Below are positions 6,988-10,261 of a stretch of DNA of 10,261 bases, piece by piece (the first letter of the stretch is position 1; every line of letters starts with the position of its first letter). The notes under the pieces are model-generated. The model had not been told where the DNA came from. It ran no database searches and saw only the letters and a list, made by a program, of their open reading frames with translations. The position numbers and the translations under genes are program-made. Origin of the DNA: Clostridiales bacterium (GTDB lineage Bacteria; Bacillota; Clostridia; Oscillospirales; Oscillospiraceae). The stretch covers positions 1-10,261 of the forward strand of contig JAJQAS010000232.1 in NCBI GenBank assembly GCA_021203685.1, given 5' to 3'.

Positions 6988-8705
6988 ATTCTGCTCAACA
7001 CCTCTTTGACCTTTTCGTCGTAGAGTGCCTGCGGTATTAGCTGGTTATCCAGCATTGCTTTCAGCTGTTTCAGAGTCGCAACCGGATCCTCAGCGGCAGG
7101 CTGGGAGGGAGGCGTCTGAGCCGCTTGCGGCACGGTCGGTTCCGGTGCTGCGACAGGCTGGGAGGAAGGCGTCTGCGCCACCTGCGGCGTGGGAATTGTC
7201 CCCAACGAGGCTACGCCCTGGAACGTATCCTTTGTCATGCCGATGATGCTGCCCATCGCGCCTAGCGAAACGCCGAGGCCCGCGAGATCTCCCAGCGCAC
7301 TTCCGCCCGTTTCTCCTCCGGTCAGGCCGTGCTTCATGGCCTCCATGCCGACCTGTCGGGCAGTCTCTTCCTGGTAACTATAGCCCTTCATCCGCATTTC
7401 TTCCGCCTCAGCAGCTGCCTTCATCCGATATGCCTCCGCCTCGGCCTGGGCGCCAATCAGCTTCCGTTGCGCAGCGGTTTCCGCCTCGACCAAAATGCGT
7501 CCCCGCTCTGCTTCCGCCTTACTCTTTTCCTGCATAGCGATAAACTGAGCACCATACAGGCCCTTCATTTTCATGTAAGCGTCGTGACTTGGGTCCGACT
7601 CATCATCTTCCGGAGTGACAAATCTCACAATGTAAAACTCCGGCATTGACAGGCCGTACTCTACCAGGCCCTCATTGATTTTTCTGCACAGTGCTTCCGA
7701 AAGAGCCTCCATGTGTTCATCAATTTCCAGGATGCTGATGGCCTCCTGCCGAATCACCCCCGCGAGATAACTCTTTACCTTCGTCATAATCAGGGCGCGG
7801 AAATAACCGGTCATTTTTGACAGGGCGGAATCATATTTCTTCTGCTCTGCCGCGTCTCCCTCCTGCGCGTCGAGAGAAGGTTCCATAATCAGCCCATTGG
7901 TGGTCCCCACCAGTTTTAACAAGATCCGCTTGGAATCGACAACACGGATATTAAATTCACCACTTGCGCCAATGGAAACATGCATTCCGGAGATAGGGTC
8001 AAACACGCGGACCTTTGTATCCGTTCCCCACTTGATGCCCATCTGTGTCGCAAGGTTGACAAAATAAACCTCCGTGTGGAACGTCGCTTTTGTATCGCCT
8101 GTCGGCAACTTGTATAGCTGGTTCATGAGCGGCAGATTCTGAGTTTCCAACGTATAACGACCAGCGCCAAAAACGTCTAACGCCTGCCCGTCACGGAAAA
8201 AAACAGCTTCCTGACTCTCGTGGACAATCAGCTGGGACCCCGTGTTAAAATCCTCAATGGGATGCTTCCAGATAAAGGTGCTGTTGTTGCCCTCGTATTT
8301 AATAATGCTGGCAAGCCCTTCCCGGGCATATTTTTCCTTGGCTGCCTCCCGCTGCACGTCGATTTTGCAGTCGCAAATGGGGCAAATGTATGGCTCTTTG
8401 CCAGTCCCTTCGCTGGCCGTCAAGCCGACGCCACACTCAGGGCACTTGAATTTTATGAATTTCTGGCCCGTGGATGGAGCAATTTCGTTTCCGCAGACCG
8501 GGCATCTGGGTGTTTTTTTGCCTTGGTCATAAATCACATTGTTTTCACAATGCGGACATTTCACGGATGTCATACGCTCTGTACGGACATCAATTTCTGT
8601 ACCACAGCCACTGCATGTAATTTTCTTCTGAACGAGACCTCTCAGGCCATTATAGGCAGTCACATAATTTCCGCAGTGCGGACACTCCATTGCAAATTTA
8701 CCCAC
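6984..8705 (-). CDS. SPFH/flotillin-like protein with three zinc ribbons and SHOCT-like tail
   Basis: From GTG 8705 the protein has 573 residues. Three zinc ribbons come first (C8/C11 with C31/C34, C50/C53 with C68/C71, C88/C91 with C108/C111). An SPFH domain follows at about 140-370, of the bacterial type often labelled virion core-like. Next come an Ala/Glu-rich helical stretch with repeated AEAE motifs typical of flotillins, a Gly-rich hydrophobic stretch, a Pro/Gln linker and a C-terminal module (about 540-573) ending LYDEKVKEVLSRM that resembles SHOCT. Such proteins usually oligomerise at membranes and scaffold partners. No clear transmembrane anchor is visible, so membrane contact may rely on the SPFH region or the four-helix protein encoded next. 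GTG 8705 was chosen because AGGGAG lies nine bases upstream; the frame also has ATG 8723, TTG 8753 and an internal ATG 8690 with weaker signals. It is the first gene of the operon. Confidence 0.85.
   Translation of the reverse strand: MGKFAMECPHCGNYVTAYNGLRGLVQKKITCSGCGTEIDVRTERMTSVKCPHCENNVIYDQGKKTPRCPVCGNEIAPSTGQKFIKFKCPECGVGLTASEGTGKEPYICPICDCKIDVQREAAKEKYAREGLASIIKYEGNNSTFIWKHPIEDFNTGSQLIVHESQEAVFFRDGQALDVFGAGRYTLETQNLPLMNQLYKLPTGDTKATFHTEVYFVNLATQMGIKWGTDTKVRVFDPISGMHVSIGASGEFNIRVVDSKRILLKLVGTTNGLIMEPSLDAQEGDAAEQKKYDSALSKMTGYFRALIMTKVKSYLAGVIRQEAISILEIDEHMEALSEALCRKINEGLVEYGLSMPEFYIVRFVTPEDDESDPSHDAYMKMKGLYGAQFIAMQEKSKAEAERGRILVEAETAAQRKLIGAQAEAEAYRMKAAAEAEEMRMKGYSYQEETARQVGMEAMKHGLTGGETGGSALGDLAGLGVSLGAMGSIIGMTKDTFQGVASLGTIPTPQVAQTPSSQPVAAPEPTVPQAAQTPPSQPAAEDPVATLKQLKAMLDNQLIPQALYDEKVKEVLSRM
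7093..7192. repeat. Imperfect 57-base-period repeat in the Pro/Gln linker of the SPFH gene
   Basis: Two 43-base units (7093-7135 and 7150-7192) share most bases, including CAGGCTGGGAGG and AGGCGTCTG, at a period of 57 bases. They encode two copies of a linker with the core QTPxSQP. The unit is a multiple of three, so copy changes would keep the frame and alter only the length of the linker before the SHOCT-like tail. Confidence 0.7.
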
Positions 8706-8714
8706 AATAACACT

Positions 8715-8720
8715 CTCCCT
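8715..8720 (-). promoter_or_regulatory. Ribosome binding site deciding the GTG start of the SPFH gene
   Basis: AGGGAG lies nine bases before GTG 8705. The alternative ATG at 8723 has only an AT-rich sequence before it, and ATG 8690 lacks a purine-rich sequence at the right distance. The GTG is therefore the preferred start. Confidence 0.6.
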
Positions 8721-8792
8721 CATGATTGTTTTATAATAAGTGTATGAATACAAATTTCCGTAATTCTAAAAAATCCATTTTCAAACATTTTC

Positions 8793-8821
8793 ATTATACC
8801 AGTAAACGGAATTAAAAGCAA
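8793..8821 (-). promoter_or_regulatory. Sigma-A-type promoter of the four-gene operon
   Basis: On the minus strand, TTGCTT (-35, 8816-8821) is followed after exactly 17 bases by a perfect TATAAT (-10, 8793-8798), preceded by TGG, an extended -10. Transcription would begin near 8786 and leave an untranslated leader of about 80 bases before GTG 8705. No other convincing promoter is visible in the short gaps between the downstream genes, so it probably drives all four. No clear operator palindrome overlaps it. Confidence 0.7.
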
Positions 8822-8914
8822 CCCTTTCCGACAAATTAGTCGAATCCTGAGCGAGTCTGCATAAGAATTACAGCACGTGTTGGCTCATACCAATGAAGTG
8901 GGTATGCTAGATAC

Positions 8915-8921
8915 GAGGAGG
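8915..8921 (+). promoter_or_regulatory. Orphaned ribosome binding site of the relaxase
   Basis: GAGGAGG, seven bases before an ATC triplet at 8929-8931, is ideally placed for a start codon that no longer exists. It fixes where the ancestral start was and shows an ATG-to-ATC change. The rest of 8822-8914 contains no recognisable gene. Confidence 0.65.
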
Positions 8922-8928
8922 TAGACCC

Positions 8929-10244
8929 ATCGCAGCAGACTGATTCCCCTGCACATCAACAAGGGGAAAACCATCGCACAGACGCTGAATGACCGGACAG
9001 ACTACGCCAAAAACCCGGAAAAGACAGAAAAGGGGGATTTGGTCACGGCCTACGAATGCGACCCTTTCACGGTGGATGAGGAATTTATGCTGTCTAAACG
9101 GCAGTATGAACACAGCACCGGGCGGCGGCAAAAGCACGATGTTATCGCCTACCAGATACGACAGGCCTTCAAACCCGGAGAGGTCACAGCGGAGGAGGCC
9201 AATGCAATCGGCTACGAGCTGGCGATGCGGTTCACCAAGGGCAAACACGCCTTTATCGTGGCCACCCATACAGACAGACCTCATATTCACAATCATATCA
9301 TTTTCAACTCTACTACACTGGACGGGAGCAGGAAGTTCTAAAACTTTTATCTGTCCTATCTGGCCATTCAGAAAATCAGCGATAGGCTGTGTGTGCAGCA
9401 TGGTCTCTCTATTATCGAACCGAAGACCTACCGGGAACGGACGAAGCGGACGGACTATCCGAAGAATCCCTCTTTCCGGGACGGCATTTGTGAGGCCATC
9501 GATGCCATTCTCCAGCAGAAGCCGGAGGATTTTGAAGCATTCCTGCGGATGCTGGAAGAGTATGGATATGAAATCAAGCGGGGAAAGCATATTGCCCTGA
9601 AGGGCAAAGACCAGCAGCGGTTTGTCCGTCTGCGGTCTCTCGGTGAGGGCTATTCCGAAGAAGAAATCCGGGCCGTCCTCGCCGGTACCAGAGAACCTCA
9701 GCCCAAGAGACACAAGAGGGAGAAGCAGTTCTCCGCAGCGCCGCCGAAGCTCCAGCTCCTGATTGACATCGAGGCAAAGAGAGCGCAGGGCAAGGGCGGC
9801 GGATATGTCCGCTGGGCGAAGAAAGTCAATTTGCAGCAAATGGCCAAGGCAGTATGCTTCGTCAAGGAGCATAACATCGGCACCTACGATGAGCTGGTGG
9901 AAAAGACGGACGCTGCCACTGCTCGATTCAACGAGCTTTCCGATTCCATCAAGTCGGCGGAGCAGCGTCTGGCTGAGATCGCCGCACTGAAAAAGCACAT
10001 TATCAGCTATTCCCGGACGAAGGAGACCTATGCCGCCTATAAGAAATCTGGGTACAGCAAAAAGTTCCTGGAGGAACACCGGGAGGAAATCACCCTTCAC
10101 AAAGCGGCAAAGGCGGCATTCAACCAGCTTGACGGTGCTGGCACTCGTGGAAAGGCCAAAATCCCCACCATTAAACAGCTCAATCAGGAGTATGCCCATG
10201 TGCTGAGTGGGAAGCCTGCAAATAAAAAGTCAAGCCCAAGATGA
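8929..10244 (+). pseudogene. MobA/VirD2-type relaxase with lost start, frameshift and premature stop
   Basis: An excellent GAGGAGG (8915-8921) is followed seven bases later by ATC GCA GCA, where the family normally starts ATG GCA GCA. Four bases then appear to be missing before the LIPLHINKGKT segment, putting the rest in another frame. From there the relaxase continues: a TDYAKNPEKT segment whose tyrosine is the likely nicking residue, then THTDRPHIHNH with the metal-binding histidines (codons 9282-9296). A TAA at 9339-9341 stands where the family has a basic codon (RKF-K/R-NF), and the same frame continues to TGA 10242-10244 with the normal long helical C-terminus. The intact product would cleave oriT and pilot the strand in conjugation. 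Three independent lesions argue for a real pseudogene. A MobC-like partner usually precedes it but is not visible here; the operon promoter region lies there instead. Confidence 0.8.
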
Positions 10245-10261
10245 GCTTGACGAAGAAAATA

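Noticed and set aside
8220..8747. 175-codon plus-strand open frame opposite the zinc ribbons of the SPFH gene
   Set aside because: Antisense of Cys-rich coding sequence; no start signal and no family resemblance.
1823..8821. Assignment to Thoeris, CBASS, or a short-Argonaute TIR system
   Set aside because: No ThsA-like SIR2/SLOG protein, nucleotide cyclase, SAVED, STING or Argonaute/APAZ domain is encoded in the window.
8907..10199. 430-codon minus-strand open frame opposite the relaxase
   Set aside because: The plus strand carries clear relaxase motifs over the same bases; the antisense frame is Leu/Arg-rich shadow sequence without a ribosome binding site.

Overview
The window reads like an accessory region of a gut-type Firmicute, most likely a Clostridia relative. 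This is inferred from AGGAGG-type ribosome binding sites, roughly balanced GC content, and protein families (VirD2/MobA-type relaxase, large SNF2-like ICE helicase, zinc-ribbon TIR proteins, DUF1292) that are typical of that group. No rRNA, tRNA or CRISPR array is visible.

Layout. Bases 1-432 (+) hold the C-terminal part of an alpha/beta hydrolase cut by the window edge. Bases 433-609 are non-coding and rich in inverted repeats. Bases 610-1296 (+) are an internal fragment of the large SNF2-like helicase carried by many Firmicute integrative conjugative elements (ICEs). It ends abruptly next to a cluster of small palindromes (1280-1344). Bases 1446-1683 (-) are a decayed N-terminus of an IS5-type transposase. 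Bases 1684-1822 hold one strong hairpin and no gene. At the right, 8929-10244 (+) is a nearly full-length relaxase that has lost its start codon, carries a frameshift and has a premature stop.

The core is a four-gene minus-strand operon between these mobile-element remains, transcribed from a good promoter at 8793-8821 and ending at 1823. In transcription order it encodes: (1) an SPFH/flotillin-like protein with three N-terminal zinc ribbons and a C-terminal SHOCT-like tail; (2) a four-helix membrane protein with a helical tail; (3) a zinc ribbon-TIR-ankyrin protein, frameshifted twice here; (4) an 898-residue zinc ribbon-TIR-helical-transmembrane-DUF1292 protein. The two TIR proteins are close paralogues over zinc ribbon, helical linker and TIR domain but have unrelated C-terminal halves. 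Both keep the glutamate that is catalytic in TIR NADases. The cargo position, the membrane components and the paired TIR proteins make this a candidate antiphage or stress-response system of a type I do not recognise. That function is inference: no assay or database search supports it here.

The surroundings are decaying. The helicase, IS transposase, relaxase and one TIR gene are all broken, so this copy of the element is probably immobile and the system may be only partly functional. The three other operon genes remain open.
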